DNA of 22,333 nt, from positions 1 to 22,333 of the IMG/VR virus record IMGVR_UViG_3300011994_000010. One strand, given 5' to 3'. Made by a program: the position numbers and the translations under genes. Every line of letters starts with the position of its first letter. The stretch's first letter is position 1. Source of the DNA: a virus. Below the pieces are notes generated by a model. It was not told where the DNA came from. It saw nothing but the letters and a program-made list of their open reading frames with translations, and searched no databases. Shown piece after piece: positions 1-7,445 of this stretch.

Positions 1-213
1 GGTCAAAGCCTGGACCGGGCTGGCGTCGTATCCGATCCGATATCCGTCCACCCAGGACGTTCCTGCACCCGGGTTGGCCACCATTCCACCCGGGAAAGAA
101 AGGGCGAAATCAGTCGCCGGCTTCAGAATGCCGTTCCCCACAAAATCCTTATCTCTGTTCCTGAATTCCTGGGCGCTGTATTTTATGTGATCAAAATAGC
201 TGCAAGTTATCAC
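1..213 (-). CDS. Tail/fibre-region protein, N-terminal part only (runs off window)
   Basis: An open frame starts at a GTG (213-211) and stays open for 71 codons to the window edge, so only the N-terminus is seen. A strong GGGAGGTGGGGG stretch lies a few bases upstream, and the preceding gpI-like gene ends at 234. The visible residues begin MITCSYFDHIKYSAQEFRNR and are followed by a Gly/Pro-rich stretch. I do not recognise a domain. The place directly after the gpI-like gene is where contractile-tail operons carry a tail fibre or a fibre-attachment protein (XkdV position in PBSX), so a baseplate-distal or fibre protein is the likely role by position only. The rest of the gene to the left is needed to identify it. 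Confidence 0.7.
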   Translation of the reverse strand, partial: MITCSYFDHIKYSAQEFRNRDKDFVGNGILKPATDFALSFPGGMVANPGAGTSWVDGYRIGYDASPVQALT

Positions 214-233
214 CTTGCCCCCACCTCCCTACT

Positions 234-821
234 TTATACGATCGTCACTGTCTCGTTTGGTTGCTCGCCTAATGGCGATGTGTCGACCCCGTTGTGGTAT
301 ATTATGGCAGATGAACGAGCCATCTTTATCCCTTCTATTGCATTTTCCATGTCTTGATGGTCATAGCTCAGTCCGTCCGGATTTTGCACGAATAGCTCGA
401 ACGTAAATGTATCTGAAATACCAGCGCTGAATCCGGCCTCACCGATTGCGCTTTCGTCCATTGTGAATGCTCCTGGACCGTATTCAAAAATAATAGGGTC
501 CGCTCCTGTGAATGGATTTATGACAGCCCTTATTCCGGGATTTGATGGGCCATTAACATAAAGTGGTAGAAGTGAAAGGACCCGCTGTCTGAATGCGGTA
601 TCACTTTCGTTCGCCTTCCTGAAACGGCCCCAATCCGCCCCTTGCTTATTAAGCGAATAAGCAGTTGCTTTTGTCACTGAAAATTCCGCCTGTAGTCCAA
701 TTATTTCTGGATCGTATTTATCTAGTGCCGATCCTATAGCACCCATTAAGGCCTGGAAAACCTCGCCGTCTGTGTTATAAGAAGGCGGGATTATATTGTA
801 AATAAAATCTTTATATCCCAT
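234..821 (-). CDS. Baseplate wedge protein, gpI / XkdU-like
   Basis: This 195-residue protein is probably the phage tail protein I type component that joins the baseplate periphery to the tail fibres. It begins MGYKDFIYNIIPPSYN, an opening typical of this family, where residues near the N-terminus contact the gpJ-type wedge protein. The middle (about residues 60-90) carries a Trp/Arg-rich stretch and then TAFRQRVLSLLPLY, also seen in gpI/XkdU relatives. The ATG is preceded by GGAGGGG with short spacing, and 12 bases separate it from the stop of the gpJ-like gene, which supports co-translation. Position between gpJ and a probable fibre gene is the standard order in P2 and PBSX. The family assignment rests on sequence feel plus synteny; the coding call itself is firm. 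Confidence 0.8.
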   Translation of the reverse strand: MGYKDFIYNIIPPSYNTDGEVFQALMGAIGSALDKYDPEIIGLQAEFSVTKATAYSLNKQGADWGRFRKANESDTAFRQRVLSLLPLYVNGPSNPGIRAVINPFTGADPIIFEYGPGAFTMDESAIGEAGFSAGISDTFTFELFVQNPDGLSYDHQDMENAIEGIKMARSSAIIYHNGVDTSPLGEQPNETVTIV

Positions 822-833
822 CAGCCCCTCCTT

Positions 834-1931
834 CTATGCCGTGACGGTTATCGTTCCAGCCTGCGGCAACTGATAAATAGTAATTTGCGTACTGGCATAG
901 GTCGTCGTAGCGTCAACTACACCGCTTATCGTGAGCGCTGCGGCTGTTAACTGTGAAGCGTAGACCCATCCAATCTCCCCAGCTCCCACTCCAAGCGAAT
1001 TAATATATGCATTGACCGCGGTCTGTACTGCCGGATAAACAAGTGCCGGGTCTTGTCCTGGCGCCAGTACGTGGATTGTAGCATTAATCTCCACAAGTGT
1101 AGGTGTCTGCTCTTTTGCGTCGTCTGTACACGGTCGGCCTGCATCGAGCGCTGCCTGGGTCAGTGCTTGGAGGTCTGCAGATGGAATCGTATTGTTTGGG
1201 CCAACAATGAAAATGTCCACGGTGCCAGGTCCTCTGTTCTGTGGGACCACAGTTGCCGATTGAATACCCGCCACTCCCAGCGCGGTTTGTTGGTACCATG
1301 CTGCCGTGCCGCGGGCCAGACTAGCGAATGCTGCCAGTGTTCTAGTTCTGAGTAGATCGTCGCTTTCTATGTCCACACCGTCTGTAATGTTTGTGGTGAT
1401 GCTGACCCCATCGATCCCCGGAATAGCCGAGCCTATAAGAAGGTTTGTGTTGGCGGCGAGATTACCACTTGCTCCGGCCGTTTGGCATGTTGCATTAACA
1501 GTTACGCTCGTCTGCCCTGCTGGAAGTGAGGCACTTGCATCCGTCGTAAATGATGCGACTATTCCATTGGTATCCGGTATCGTGGTGATTAGGGATCCTA
1601 CTGCGATCGGTGTCGGACCAGTTGATGGCGTTATCCTTGTAAACGTGAACGGGTTACTCGATGCTACCGCTGGCTTCCGGAGTATCCCATAGTCGTTAGC
1701 CTTCGCGTCTAAATCTTCCCCGACGGCCGTCGATATGTTAGCTGCCTGACGGGCCAGGTAGATAGCATAGGCATTCGTGTCGACTGCTACTGCAACGGCC
1801 GCTAAAATCATATAAATTACCGACCCTGGCGTGAAATCGGTCACTTTTGGCACGCCGCTCTGCCAGTTGGTGTTGTCTTGCATGTAGTCGATCATGCTTT
1901 GGAGAATGGTCGTCTGTTGGCTTGTATACAA
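834..1931 (-). CDS. Baseplate J-like protein (gpJ / XkdT)
   Basis: A 365-residue protein of the baseplate J family, which forms the wedge arms around the hub of contractile tails. The N-terminal third (to about residue 90) is helical and contains DFTPGSVIYMILAAVAVAVD, followed by the GEDLDAKANDYGILRKPA motif that is highly typical of gpJ/gp6/gp47 proteins. A beta-rich Thr/Ala/Gly segment follows, then TDGVDIESDDLLRTRTLAAF and GTAAWYQQTALGVAGI, again family hallmarks. Length is usual for XkdT. The start is a TTG (1931-1929) with a purine-rich GGGGGGAGAGG site about 6 bases upstream; no better ATG exists nearby. It lies between the gp25-like and gpI-like genes, the canonical order. Confidence 0.92.
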   Translation of the reverse strand: MYTSQQTTILQSMIDYMQDNTNWQSGVPKVTDFTPGSVIYMILAAVAVAVDTNAYAIYLARQAANISTAVGEDLDAKANDYGILRKPAVASSNPFTFTRITPSTGPTPIAVGSLITTIPDTNGIVASFTTDASASLPAGQTSVTVNATCQTAGASGNLAANTNLLIGSAIPGIDGVSITTNITDGVDIESDDLLRTRTLAAFASLARGTAAWYQQTALGVAGIQSATVVPQNRGPGTVDIFIVGPNNTIPSADLQALTQAALDAGRPCTDDAKEQTPTLVEINATIHVLAPGQDPALVYPAVQTAVNAYINSLGVGAGEIGWVYASQLTAAALTISGVVDATTTYASTQITIYQLPQAGTITVTA

Positions 1932-1947
1932 AGCTGTCCTCTCCCCC

Positions 1948-2334
1948 CTAGCTCATCACGCTTCCTGTTTTCGTCTGCCCTGTCATAGTAATAATAGTAA
2001 ATGTCATTAATAAGCTGTTACCGTCCTGAGTGACACTAAAATTTACAATCGATGCAATCCGTGGATCCTCAAGTATTGCGTTTTTCGCATCTGCCTCGAT
2101 TCGGCTCTTTAGGTTGTCAGTCAAAGGTTCATCGACAAAGGACCCGGAGTTACTTCCAAATTCACTTACAAAATAGTTCTCTCCGCGTATGGTCGTTAAT
2201 CGTAAAACGACCGCCTGCCATACGTTCTCCGTCGGGTCCTGGTCTCCTATCATGTCAATATCCCCAAGCTGGGAATATCCGAGGTCGCCATTATGTAGTC
2301 TTAAATCTACGCCTATAAATGGATCCTTCCCCAT
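1948..2334 (-). CDS. Baseplate wedge protein, gpW/gp25-like (XkdS)
   Basis: A 128-residue protein of the gpW/gp25 lysozyme-like family that links the wedge to the sheath at the baseplate. Residues near 35-75 include VWQAVVLRLTTIRGENYF and then a Phe-Gly segment (EFGSN), followed by AKNAILEDPRIASI and a C-terminal beta pair (VNFSVTQDGNSLLMTFTI). This is the pattern of the family: a helix with LRTxxGE, a conserved F/YG, then the RI..I-x-V strand region. I place the start at the ATG (2334), two codons inside a GTG, because GGGAGG then sits at 7-base spacing instead of abutting the start. It is 13 bases from the spike gene upstream and 16 from gpJ downstream. Confidence 0.88.
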   Translation of the reverse strand: MGKDPFIGVDLRLHNGDLGYSQLGDIDMIGDQDPTENVWQAVVLRLTTIRGENYFVSEFGSNSGSFVDEPLTDNLKSRIEADAKNAILEDPRIASIVNFSVTQDGNSLLMTFTIITMTGQTKTGSVMS

Positions 2335-2347
2335 ATTCACACCTCCC

Positions 2348-2749
2348 TTATCCTGCCTCGATTATACTCGATCCCGATGTTATCGTGCCGGTGCAAACTC
2401 CGACACCTGGAACCGTTACGGACACTGAATCCCCAACCCTAGCAATCGGTTTGCGGTTTGGGGCTGCTGGGTCGCTGCAAACAATAATTCTGCCAACATT
2501 GAGGTTCCCCATTTCAAAGACGACGACTACCGCCGTCCCCTCTGGTGGCATGGACGATAAGCCGTACATAAATCCTAATGGTATCCAGCCCGTCTCAATC
2601 CCTAGCGGCTGCAGCATTACCTTGGCTATCTTCTTGACTGGGTCCATTGATGTGATATATCCATCGCTGGCTATCATTAGTTGTTGCGCCTGCCGTCGTG
2701 CTATCATCTTAGCTTGTTCGGTGAAATCAAGCCCAATATATCCAGCCAA
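2348..2749 (-). CDS. Baseplate spike/OB-fold protein, gpV-like, short form
   Basis: This 133-residue protein looks like the N-terminal OB-fold part of gpV/gp5 spike proteins: GYITSMDPVKKIAKVMLQPL, a Trp-Ile-Pro turn, then PPEGTAVVVVFEMGNL and NVGRIIVC, which are the usual strands and the PxxGxxVVVxFExG motif. The C-terminal 25 residues (VGDSVSVTVPGVGVCTGTI) are beta-prone but there is no long triple-stranded helix and no HxH iron-binding tip. The start is TTG (2749-2747), preceded by GAGGGGG at about 9 bases; only one base separates it from the hub gene stop. Its role is probably to cap the gpD-like hub and thread the tube. Short homologues exist in PBSX-type tails, so it need not be truncated. 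Confidence 0.8.
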   Translation of the reverse strand: MAGYIGLDFTEQAKMIARRQAQQLMIASDGYITSMDPVKKIAKVMLQPLGIETGWIPLGFMYGLSSMPPEGTAVVVVFEMGNLNVGRIIVCSDPAAPNRKPIARVGDSVSVTVPGVGVCTGTITSGSSIIEAG

Positions 2750-2750
2750 A

Positions 2751-3878
2751 TTAGACCGCCCCCTCTTGTACAGTGCCCTCGTATTGATTAGTGAAGCTGG
2801 CGTTTATCGCATATCCTGCTGTCTCATCAAATTGATGTGATACTCGGTTAAGATAGTAGTTATCGGTTAATCCTTCCCCAACTCCGGCTATTGATATCTT
2901 GCGGTCAGTCTCCACGTCCGTATTTCCGGCTGCGTCGATTTGCCCGATCACCTGGCAGCGCGATAATTCGTAGCATATCGCTTGGGCCTTTTTCTGGGCT
3001 TGCTGCCTGGTTAGACCTGGGATCGTATATGTCTCAGTATATGCCGCTCTTACCCCGCCTTGTATGCGTTGGGCATATTGGGTTGTCGACTTAGCTGTCT
3101 CGACGATTCTAGTTTTGCTGCCGCTGTCCCAAGTTATTACCTTTACGATGATATCCTTAGCTGCGTGCGGGCTGCGCTCTAGTTCTAGATCCTCAATGTT
3201 CTTACCCCAAATATAAGGTATTGGGTCTTTATTGATGTATCCGGTCACTACCGAATATGGACCGAATAATAGTTTTTTTCCCTTGACCCTAACGACGAAG
3301 TCCTCCTGCTGTGCTAAGAATAAGAGGATATCCCACTCGCTTGCATCATTACTTAGGATGGTACTGTTTTGGTTGTAGTATGTCCCTGCTATGGTAGTTG
3401 TTGGCGTAACCACCGGCGTCAGACCATGATTCCCGGCATATTTAATAGCTATAGCACTGGCCGTTAGGTTTGGCAATTTGTCAGTTGTCGCAGCGTCCAT
3501 CATCTGGCCGACAGCGTTTCGTCCGTTTAATGTCACGATCTCTCCGTCGGTGTTATTAAAATTCCAGCGTGCCGTATCCATGTATCCGTCCATTATTTGC
3601 GTTAGGTCGGACGTCGTAAAGTGAACGGGATCAGGCGGATATCCAATATAAACTTGAACGGGTACGACGTCCTGCGTCAGTAGTATGCTTTGAAAGTTTG
3701 GCCCATTTGCTAAGATGGGGTTTCCCCCTTGGTTATTCCTAATAAAAAATGGTAGAACAACCTCAAAGGTATTCGCCCCCGAGAAAGCATTTTGTTCAAC
3801 ATCAAAGCTTTTAAATTTAACACTTGTACCACTCACTATTATGATGCCTCGTGACGGCTTTGCCGTTGGTTGGTCCAT
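2751..3878 (-). CDS. Baseplate hub protein, gpD/gp27-like (XkdQ)
   Basis: A 375-residue protein that should form the trimeric baseplate hub between tube and spike. It opens with a short Ile/Val strand and VKFKSFDVEQNAFSGANTFE, typical of hub tube domains that match the tail tube fold. Residues about 115-185 include an LNGRNAVGQMMDA segment and an ASEWDILLFLAQQEDFVVRV stretch, both hallmarks of gpD/XkdQ proteins (the latter is the conserved helix before the second beta domain). C-terminal motifs include GLTRQQAQKKAQAICYELSR and ADRKISI-like VETDRKISIAGVG. GGAGG lies 7 bases before the ATG. It follows the LysM protein and precedes the spike, as in PBSX. An A7 run inside the codons GGA AAA AAA is present but not remarkable in this window. 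Confidence 0.9.
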   Translation of the reverse strand: MDQPTAKPSRGIIIVSGTSVKFKSFDVEQNAFSGANTFEVVLPFFIRNNQGGNPILANGPNFQSILLTQDVVPVQVYIGYPPDPVHFTTSDLTQIMDGYMDTARWNFNNTDGEIVTLNGRNAVGQMMDAATTDKLPNLTASAIAIKYAGNHGLTPVVTPTTTIAGTYYNQNSTILSNDASEWDILLFLAQQEDFVVRVKGKKLLFGPYSVVTGYINKDPIPYIWGKNIEDLELERSPHAAKDIIVKVITWDSGSKTRIVETAKSTTQYAQRIQGGVRAAYTETYTIPGLTRQQAQKKAQAICYELSRCQVIGQIDAAGNTDVETDRKISIAGVGEGLTDNYYLNRVSHQFDETAGYAINASFTNQYEGTVQEGAV

Positions 3879-3894
3879 GAGGTCGCCTCCGCTC

Positions 3895-4482
3895 TTATGG
3901 AATAACTAGTACGTTACCGGGATAAATAAGGTTAGGGTTTTTTATTTTTGGGTTAGCCTTTGCTATCTTCGGCCATTGGCTACCATCTCCATAATATCTG
4001 GACGCGATTTTCCACAGGCAATCTCCGGATTTTACTGTATATGTCCTCTGTGGTGTTGGGGCCGCTTTGGCTGGTGTATTGTTTGCTGGGGCCACTATCG
4101 TGTCCGCCTCTCCATTCACGGTTACGCCCGAAGCATAAGCGGTGAGTGGTTGTAATTCTATGTTATAAGTGACGGACGCGTCGTTCTGATACGTGTAGGT
4201 AAATTTAGTAATTATTACCTTTCTCGTCATACGACCAATTACCAAGGGAATGGCTACCCCCTTGATCCGCATGTTGTCTATTGTTATAGCCCTATCCAGT
4301 GCATTGGCATACATAAACGTGGCTCCCCATGTAATCGGGTCATCATATGCCCCTAATGGTTGAACGTCTAATCCTCCGCCTGGGTATTGACGAATTGCCA
4401 GGGCCTGTGTTCCTCCCAGTGGTATTTCTTCTGGGAGGTCATCTACTCCAAAATTAATACCGTTCAGGCTCAATATAGACAC
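3895..4482 (-). CDS. LysM-containing tail protein (XkdP-like, baseplate/tube initiator)
   Basis: A 195-residue protein with two parts. Residues 1-125 form a beta-rich domain (ending YTYQNDASVTYNIELQPL) found in XkdP and related tube-initiation proteins; a Pro/Ala-rich linker near 130-145 follows; residues 147-195 are a complete LysM domain (TYTVKSGDCLWKIASRYYGD then NPNLIYPGNVLVIP). LysM normally binds N-acetylglucosamine polymers, but in tails it probably contacts the tape measure, hub or peptidoglycan. The start is GTG (4482-4480) with AGGGGG 7 bases upstream; the tape measure ends 11 bases before. The order tape measure, LysM protein, hub is conserved in PBSX, T4-like gp53 and R-type pyocin-like systems. 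Confidence 0.9.
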   Translation of the reverse strand: MSILSLNGINFGVDDLPEEIPLGGTQALAIRQYPGGGLDVQPLGAYDDPITWGATFMYANALDRAITIDNMRIKGVAIPLVIGRMTRKVIITKFTYTYQNDASVTYNIELQPLTAYASGVTVNGEADTIVAPANNTPAKAAPTPQRTYTVKSGDCLWKIASRYYGDGSQWPKIAKANPKIKNPNLIYPGNVLVIP

Positions 4483-4493
4483 CCGATCGCCCC

Positions 4494-6809
4494 CTAGCTT
4501 ACTCCTGACACGATTGCCGTCGGCCTACTCCAAGTTTGGCCGCGAAATTTGCGAGATATCTTTTTCATTACGCTCTCTGCTATATCGTCGGCGGATTGAC
4601 CTGGCGCAGCGATAACTGTAATCGCGCCTTTCTCGAATGACGCCCCTTGGCCTCCATTTTCTCCGCCACCGCTTTGCGACATGCCGACCACCTGGGAATA
4701 TGGATCGCCGCCCAAGTAGTCATTTATCCGATGGTTTGGTATTACTTGACTACCCCTCGGAAGGTTGACTATCTCTGGGCCTTTTTCTCCGACCAGTGAT
4801 AATCCACCAGACCAGTAATCGGTTCCAGCAGCGTTTCCTTTTACCCAATTCCGGAAATTTCCCAATGCATTACCTATGCTACCAATTATTCCTGGGTTTT
4901 GTGGCTGAAGTGTTCCGTTGGGGTTTGATGGCTTGTAATTGGGGCTATTAAAGTTGGTATAAGCCTGGATCGTCTGTTGCTCTGGTGTTTTCCCTCCGGA
5001 TGTTACCCCGAAGAAGTCCCTGAGCGCCACTGTGGCATCATTGATCGCTTTCTTGACAGAATCCCAGTTAGTTACGATAAGCATTACCGCGGCGGCGATT
5101 AATGCTAAGGTGAGTAACCATGGATTATCCGACGACACTAGATTAAATGCAATGGCGGCCAATTTCATAGTGTCATAAGCCTTTTTACCGACATAAACTG
5201 CCGCTGCTATTTTGGCCAGCCAACCCAAAACATCGGAAAGTTTCCCTTTATCATCAATTAATCCTAGATCCTTGGCAAAGTCTTTGACGTTCTTAATCGC
5301 CTTTGGCATCTCCTGCTTTATCCAATCTACGACCCCTTTTGTTATTTCTCGGATGCCGCCCCAGTCATTTTTCCACGCTTGGTATAGTAAGTATCCTGTA
5401 GCAATTAATAATAACATCGGTGTACTCGCACCTTTGATTGCAGTCCCCATAAGTTTAAAGCCCGTCGTAACCATACCAGACGTACTCAGGTAACCTAACA
5501 CTCCTGTAATAAGCAATATTGGCCCCACAATCAAAAGCGCCGCTGCAGCGACAGAGGCAAATGTGGCGATCCATTTAACAATTTCCGGATGTGTTTGCTC
5601 GAACTCGAGTATTTTGGCCAGAATTTCATCTAAACCATTAATAAATGGCAGGAACCCAGACTCTACCCCCTGCCCGAATGCCTGTTGAATATCAGCCAGT
5701 GTCGTTTGGAATTGTTTAGTCTTACCCTGCCAAGTATTATTTAGGTCTCCTTGTGTTTTGTCGATATTGTCTGTTCCGCTGATCTGCTTTTGCACGTTGG
5801 TGTATTGTTCAGACGCACCCCCACTTGTCATCATCATCGCTACTCTTGCACCCTGGGCACCAAAAATACTATTAAGTAAAGGACTCATAGTGTTTGAGTT
5901 TCCCTTGAATCTAGTCCCAAAGTCTTGCATGATTTTCACGGCTGCAGGTATACCCACAAATGCGCCTTTTGCATCCTCAAATACCGAGTGCCCATCCTTA
6001 ACGAAGCCAGCTGCCTCCATGGATTTGTCAGCTTTTTTGCCTGACGATCCGTAAATGCTCCGTTTCAGGAAGTCCGCAAAGTTAGTACCACCTTTTCCGC
6101 TTCCTAGCCCCATTCTGTCTAGCCATGCTGTGGTTGATAGGGTATCACTCGAACTCATCCCCATAGTCCTTGCTTGACCGCTAATGTACTTATATGTTGT
6201 ACCAAACTCGTCAGCTGTGCTACTTGAGTGCAGAAGCGCCCCATTTAACTCATTTAAAAATGGGGCGATTTGGCTTGAAGTGTAGAGCTGATATTGGTGC
6301 GCCATCTTCACTGCTGCCCCCACGACATCTGGTGCATTTTCTTTTTTTATCTGGGCTTGGACATCTGCAAAATTAACATATTCCTTAAGGATATTCGGGT
6401 CCATAACCTGTTTCTTATTTAGCCCAGAGGTGGCCATAGTCTGCATTATACTTCCTACATCGTTTGCCGAGAAGATAGTAGGGATGCCGACGGTTTGTGC
6501 CATTTTAATAGCTTTCGCGTATTCATCATTATTTAGGGATAGGGCTGTCCTTACACCAGCTAGGGACATTTGTAATTCTCCGGCGGCATTTGCGGCATCA
6601 AAAAGGCCTTTTGCTATTGCTCCACCAGCTAACGTCAGTGCCCCACCAACAAACGCCATGTTTTTAAATCCATTCATTCTTGTTTGCAATGCCTTAGTTC
6701 TTTCGTCCAAGACACCCATTTGTCCGGCCATCGCTTGCATTGGCCTAGTCATATTGTCGACGGCCGAAAACACAACAGCTACCTCGAATGCTTTATCAAG
6801 CATTCCCAC
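4494..6809 (-). CDS. Tail tape measure protein (TP901 family, XkdO-like)
   Basis: A 771-residue tape measure protein that sets tail length and is ejected during infection. The N-terminus has the TP901-type core: MTRPMQAMAGQM, a helix with FVGGALTLAGGAIAKGLFDA, ELQMSLAGVRTAL and later MATSGLNKKQV. Hydrophobic, probably membrane-inserting segments lie near residues 412-440, 461-477 and 563-580. Residues about 664-690 hold the common tape-measure tail motif GLSLVGEKGPEIVNLPRGSQ. The start is GTG (6809) because GGGGGA sits 7 bases before it; the ATG two codons later would have a 13-base gap. Length predicts a tail a little above 100 nm by the usual 0.15 nm per residue rule. It follows the frameshifted chaperone directly, as expected. 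Confidence 0.96.
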   Translation of the reverse strand: MGMLDKAFEVAVVFSAVDNMTRPMQAMAGQMGVLDERTKALQTRMNGFKNMAFVGGALTLAGGAIAKGLFDAANAAGELQMSLAGVRTALSLNNDEYAKAIKMAQTVGIPTIFSANDVGSIMQTMATSGLNKKQVMDPNILKEYVNFADVQAQIKKENAPDVVGAAVKMAHQYQLYTSSQIAPFLNELNGALLHSSSTADEFGTTYKYISGQARTMGMSSSDTLSTTAWLDRMGLGSGKGGTNFADFLKRSIYGSSGKKADKSMEAAGFVKDGHSVFEDAKGAFVGIPAAVKIMQDFGTRFKGNSNTMSPLLNSIFGAQGARVAMMMTSGGASEQYTNVQKQISGTDNIDKTQGDLNNTWQGKTKQFQTTLADIQQAFGQGVESGFLPFINGLDEILAKILEFEQTHPEIVKWIATFASVAAAALLIVGPILLITGVLGYLSTSGMVTTGFKLMGTAIKGASTPMLLLIATGYLLYQAWKNDWGGIREITKGVVDWIKQEMPKAIKNVKDFAKDLGLIDDKGKLSDVLGWLAKIAAAVYVGKKAYDTMKLAAIAFNLVSSDNPWLLTLALIAAAVMLIVTNWDSVKKAINDATVALRDFFGVTSGGKTPEQQTIQAYTNFNSPNYKPSNPNGTLQPQNPGIIGSIGNALGNFRNWVKGNAAGTDYWSGGLSLVGEKGPEIVNLPRGSQVIPNHRINDYLGGDPYSQVVGMSQSGGGENGGQGASFEKGAITVIAAPGQSADDIAESVMKKISRKFRGQTWSRPTAIVSGVS

Positions 6810-6826
6810 GATCGGTTCCCCCTTTC

Positions 6827-7027
6827 TTATTTCGGGGTTTTATCCATTGCCTTTTTCTGTTGCTCTCGGATTTTCTTTATCACTTCAATCGCTGCCCGGC
6901 GCTCTGCGGCGGTCATTTCCAGCGCTTGGTTATAGGGAATGCCGCCCCGCGTTGCGTCAGCGATAACTATTGCCTGGATAAAGGCCGCCGTCTTGGTTAG
7001 CTGTCTAGCTCGGCGGCTGATATTTCC
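6827..7027 (-). CDS. Frameshift-encoded C-terminal extension of the tail assembly chaperone
   Basis: In the -1 frame relative to the chaperone gene, an open stretch runs from just after a TGA (7036-7034) to the TAA at 6829-6827. It has no ATG, GTG or TTG for its first half, so it must be reached by frameshifting. Joined after the GGG codon ending at 7027, it adds 66 residues and gives a 178-residue product. The translated piece contains GGIPYNQALEMTAAERRAAI and a basic helix with REQQKKAMDK, which fits the second half of gpG-GT / E-E' type chaperones: a proline-containing bend, a short acidic/Met stretch, then a charged helix. Such long forms recruit tube subunits to the tape measure. The exact slip position is inferred. 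Confidence 0.75.
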   Translation of the reverse strand, partial: GNISRRARQLTKTAAFIQAIVIADATRGGIPYNQALEMTAAERRAAIEVIKKIREQQKKAMDKTPK

Positions 7028-7030
7028 CCC
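6984..7030 (-). promoter_or_regulatory. Candidate -1 programmed frameshift signal
   Basis: Five Gs (7030-7026) followed by AAA sit in the codons CAG GGG GAA ATA. Six bases after GGGGGAA comes a perfect 7-bp all G/C stem, GCCGCCG (7017-7011) with CGGCGGC (6990-6984), around a 20-base loop that itself holds an AGCT-agac-AGCT mini-hairpin and the zero-frame TAA. Slippery run, short spacer and stable stem are the standard parts of a bacterial -1 site. The heptamer is not the textbook X_XXY_YYZ type: the P-site GGG re-pairs perfectly but GAA to GGA has a mid-codon mismatch. Place, frame and downstream protein make the shift likely. Confidence 0.72.
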
Positions 7031-7362
7031 TGGTCATCCTCCGTCTTCGTCTCTACGATGTCGTCATTCAATCGCGAGAATGCCTTGGCAATTCGGGAGG
7101 TGTCTTTCATCCTGAATTTTACCATCAAGGCACGGGCCGCCGTTAGGTTGGTCGGGCGGATAACCGGGGCGCCATCTATCTCCTTGATTGAGAGTGCGTG
7201 GAGAATAGCATGGTATTGTATTACGCCGCCACCTGTGTTCATTTCGTCTCCGGCTATTTTACCTGCGATCATTTCGTCCAGCCCTGTCAGTTCAATGATT
7301 TTTACTTTTCGGCCGTCCTTTAAAGTTACAATCTCAGTTTCGCGTTCTACTTGCTCCGCCAT
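6997..7362 (-). CDS. Tail assembly chaperone, short form (XkdN-like)
   Basis: A 121-residue protein between tail tube and tape measure genes, where tailed phages keep their tail assembly chaperone. It opens with charged EQVERETEIVTLKDGRKVKI and then a helical domain beginning ELTGLDEMIAGKIAGDE, the usual layout of XkdN-type chaperones (a beta hairpin followed by a helical bundle). The C-terminus is acidic (DIVETKTEDDQGE). The ATG is preceded by GGAGG about 9 bases upstream. The last codons overlap the slippery stretch and stimulatory stem; most ribosomes should stop at the TAA (6999-6997) and a minority continue in the -1 frame to make the long form. Confidence 0.88.
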   Translation of the reverse strand: MAEQVERETEIVTLKDGRKVKIIELTGLDEMIAGKIAGDEMNTGGGVIQYHAILHALSIKEIDGAPVIRPTNLTAARALMVKFRMKDTSRIAKAFSRLNDDIVETKTEDDQGEISAAELDS

Positions 7363-7391
7363 GATTCGTTTTCCTCCTTAATTTTCGGAAA

Positions 7392-7416
7392 GGTGCAACA
7401 TTTTTTGTGCTACACC
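7392..7416 (-). terminator. Intercistronic hairpin after tail tube gene (attenuator-like)
   Basis: On the transcribed strand GGTGTAGC (7416-7409) pairs with GTTGCACC (7399-7392), 8 pairs including two G-U, around a 9-base A-rich loop. Only UUU follows before CCG, so termination would be partial at best. It lies in the 83-base gap between tube and chaperone genes, where a step-down of expression from the abundant tube to the scarce chaperone would make sense. Confidence 0.45.
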
Positions 7417-7445
7417 CCTGTCTACTTATTATTTAGTCGCGTGTC

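Noticed and set aside
2319-2840. 173-codon plus-strand open frame
   Set aside because: Antisense to the spike gene, with no support beyond length.
3268-3285. A7 run in the hub gene as a frameshift site
   Set aside because: A7 runs occur in several genes here (also terS, tape measure and the small membrane protein); this one has no sensible alternative product, stem or domain border.
6430-6966. 178-codon plus-strand open frame
   Set aside because: Antisense shadow of the tape measure N-terminus and chaperone extension; no ribosome site or recognisable domain.
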